DNA of 64,000 nt from Synechococcus sp. MU1643. GTDB lineage: Bacteria > Cyanobacteriota > Cyanobacteriia > PCC-6307 > Cyanobiaceae. Positions 62,879 to 64,000 of the stretch are shown in pieces (within the stretch, counting starts at the first letter, position 1; every line of letters starts with the position of its first letter). The stretch is taken from assembly GCF_020514095.1 (NCBI RefSeq), contig NZ_VTKY01000001.1, forward strand, positions 620,001 through 684,000, in the 5' to 3' direction. The position numbers and the translations under genes are program-made. Below the pieces are notes generated by a model. The model was given only the letters and a program-made list of their open reading frames with translations, searched no databases and was not told where the DNA came from.

Positions 62879-64000
62879 TCAGCAGATGCTGTAGCTGCTG
62901 TGCACAACATCGAGAGGATCGAATGATCCATGTCGTGGAACTGGGTGCTGAGTGACATCACAGGAGGCCATTGCATTGTCGAGGTAGCCAGACGTCATTG
63001 CGGCTAACAAAGCAGCCTTAAAGAACTCCAGACCTGCCTCTAGGGCCCTGCCTGGTGGCAACCCGATGCAGTCATGAATGATCGTCACAGGGACGTTCGA
63101 TTCCAGGCTGTCCAGGTTGTTCACCGTGTGGCCGATCACAAAGGCATCGAGTGCGTGGATCAGGTTCGGCGGTAGTGCCTTCACCATGTCCTTGTGGTCC
63201 ATCTCCTGAAGGATGGTTGTGCCCTTGTGCTGTCGATGCTTCTCACGGGGGTCAAACAAGCTGTGGGTGGTGATGTGGTCCACCCGGAACTGCCGGCCCC
63301 GCTCCTGCTTCTTCGGGTAGCGAAGGATCATCTGAGAGCCATCCGGGATGGTGATTGGTAGAGCCATCACTGGCACCCCGTTCTCATCCACCCGCAGTTG
63401 ATCTGTGATGGTGCCGTCTGCTCCCTTGATCTCCTGGTGTGTTGCCAGGTGACCGAAGCGATGGGCCCAGGCCACGTATTCACCAAGGGCTGGGATGACC
63501 TTGGCCACTGCAGCCTCGAAGAAGTAGCCAACGCCGTAGGCCTCTTCCCAGGACAGTCGAGCGGCTTTGCTCTTCTGATCAAGGATGTGACCGAAGCGGT
63601 ACTCCTTCTTCAGTTCCCCGATGCACTTCCCGTGGCCAGCTCCGTAGAGCTTGGGAAGGAAGGCTTTCTTGATTGCCTTTCTGACGGCACCCATCGAAGC
63701 GGGGTCCTTCTTGAGCAGCTGCTTCACCCGTGAGATCTTCATGCACTTGGTAGTGCCGTTTGCATCTGTGATCTCATTGCCGTGTCGATTCCGAAGGGGA
63801 ATAAACAGGTCGGCATCTTTGATCATCTTCTGCATCTCCCGGTAGGTGTTCTGGTAGATGTCGAACACCTCAGCCCCATTCCTGATGAGGTTGGTGGCCT
63901 TGGCTGTTGCTCCAGAGGTCAGGAGCCCACCGATCAGCTGACCGCCTGAGCAGGTCGCGTCACGGGTGACGATGATCCCGGTGGTCTGGTCCTCGTCCCG
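62879..64000 (-). CDS. T7-type single-subunit DNA-directed RNA polymerase (C-terminal half; 5' part outside window)
   Basis: About 373 codons are visible, running in from the right edge. Three catalytic landmarks of the T7 family are present in order: motif A VTRDATCSGGQ with the first Asp (codon near 63960), motif B KAIKKAFLPKLYGAGHGK with the Lys and Tyr-Gly, and motif C VTIIHDCIGLPPG with the second Asp (near 63073). The end, DPLDVVHSSYSIC, matches the family's D..V..S.Y.F. tail. Distance from motif A to the end (~360 residues) equals that in T7. Such enzymes transcribe phage genomes from their own promoters. No stop or frameshift is visible, so the gene may be functional. Confidence 0.9.
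   Translation of the reverse strand, partial: RDEDQTTGIIVTRDATCSGGQLIGGLLTSGATAKATNLIRNGAEVFDIYQNTYREMQKMIKDADLFIPLRNRHGNEITDANGTTKCMKISRVKQLLKKDPASMGAVRKAIKKAFLPKLYGAGHGKCIGELKKEYRFGHILDQKSKAARLSWEEAYGVGYFFEAAVAKVIPALGEYVAWAHRFGHLATHQEIKGADGTITDQLRVDENGVPVMALPITIPDGSQMILRYPKKQERGRQFRVDHITTHSLFDPREKHRQHKGTTILQEMDHKDMVKALPPNLIHALDAFVIGHTVNNLDSLESNVPVTIIHDCIGLPPGRALEAGLEFFKAALLAAMTSGYLDNAMASCDVTQHPVPRHGSFDPLDVVHSSYSIC

Overview
The window looks like chromosome of a marine picocyanobacterium, most likely a marine Synechococcus. The inference rests on high GC, very short intergenic spaces, the cyanobacterial sRNA Yfr1 (42763-42831), a pstS gene next to a Crp-family regulator of the PtrA type, a CP12-like protein, cyanobacterial families (DUF1816, DUF1350, DUF760, DUF4336, DUF4278, DUF1499) and many tiny single-helix membrane proteins. 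The species is an inference; no ribosomal RNA is present.

Region 1 (1-35050) is dense core chromosome. It carries rlmB, Mini-RNase III, a STAS protein, carA and trpD on the minus strand; an ABC exporter, msrA and tRNA-Pro(TGG) on the plus strand; and a phosphate locus (ptrA, pstS) with a Pho-box-like array upstream of ptrA. Then follow bcp, acs, a polyprenyl diphosphate synthase, murI, an amidase, a nitrilase, comB, a ubiD-like decarboxylase, aroA, an MnmC-like methyltransferase, glmU, murF, glgA, an L,D-transpeptidase, menB, menD and lepB. The theme is cell wall (murI, amidase, glmU, murF, L,D-transpeptidase), quinones (sds, ubiD-like, menB, menD), glycogen and aromatic amino acids.

Region 2 (35050-57150) is a looser accessory stretch. 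Most genes here encode proteins under 110 residues, many with one membrane helix, and several lie below usual gene-calling cut-offs. Recognisable members are a carotenoid-desaturase-like flavoprotein, an orphan ParA ATPase, a J-domain protein, an SDR oxidoreductase, a MIF-like tautomerase, a GH57-like glycosidase, a DUF2130 coiled-coil protein beside a zinc-finger protein, rpsU, DoxX behind a perfect 26-bp palindrome, a CP12 variant and a TauE/SafE permease. Two tiny neighbours (47318-47685) resemble NblA in layout. Non-coding elements are Yfr1 and two related candidate sRNAs (4855-4910 and 35628-35680) that share a box mimicking the anti-Shine-Dalgarno sequence.

Region 3 (57200-64000) looks phage-derived. 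On the minus strand, the C-terminal half of a T7-type single-subunit RNA polymerase (running off the right edge) is followed by small unknown genes, a structured 600-bp non-coding stretch with tRNA-like remnants, and a tightly overlapped operon of small genes whose first member resembles a podovirus scaffolding protein. No capsid, terminase, tail or integrase gene is visible here. The left edge has a 12-bp tandem repeat and a strong stem-loop. Whether this is a decayed prophage, a satellite or a domesticated element cannot be decided from this window.
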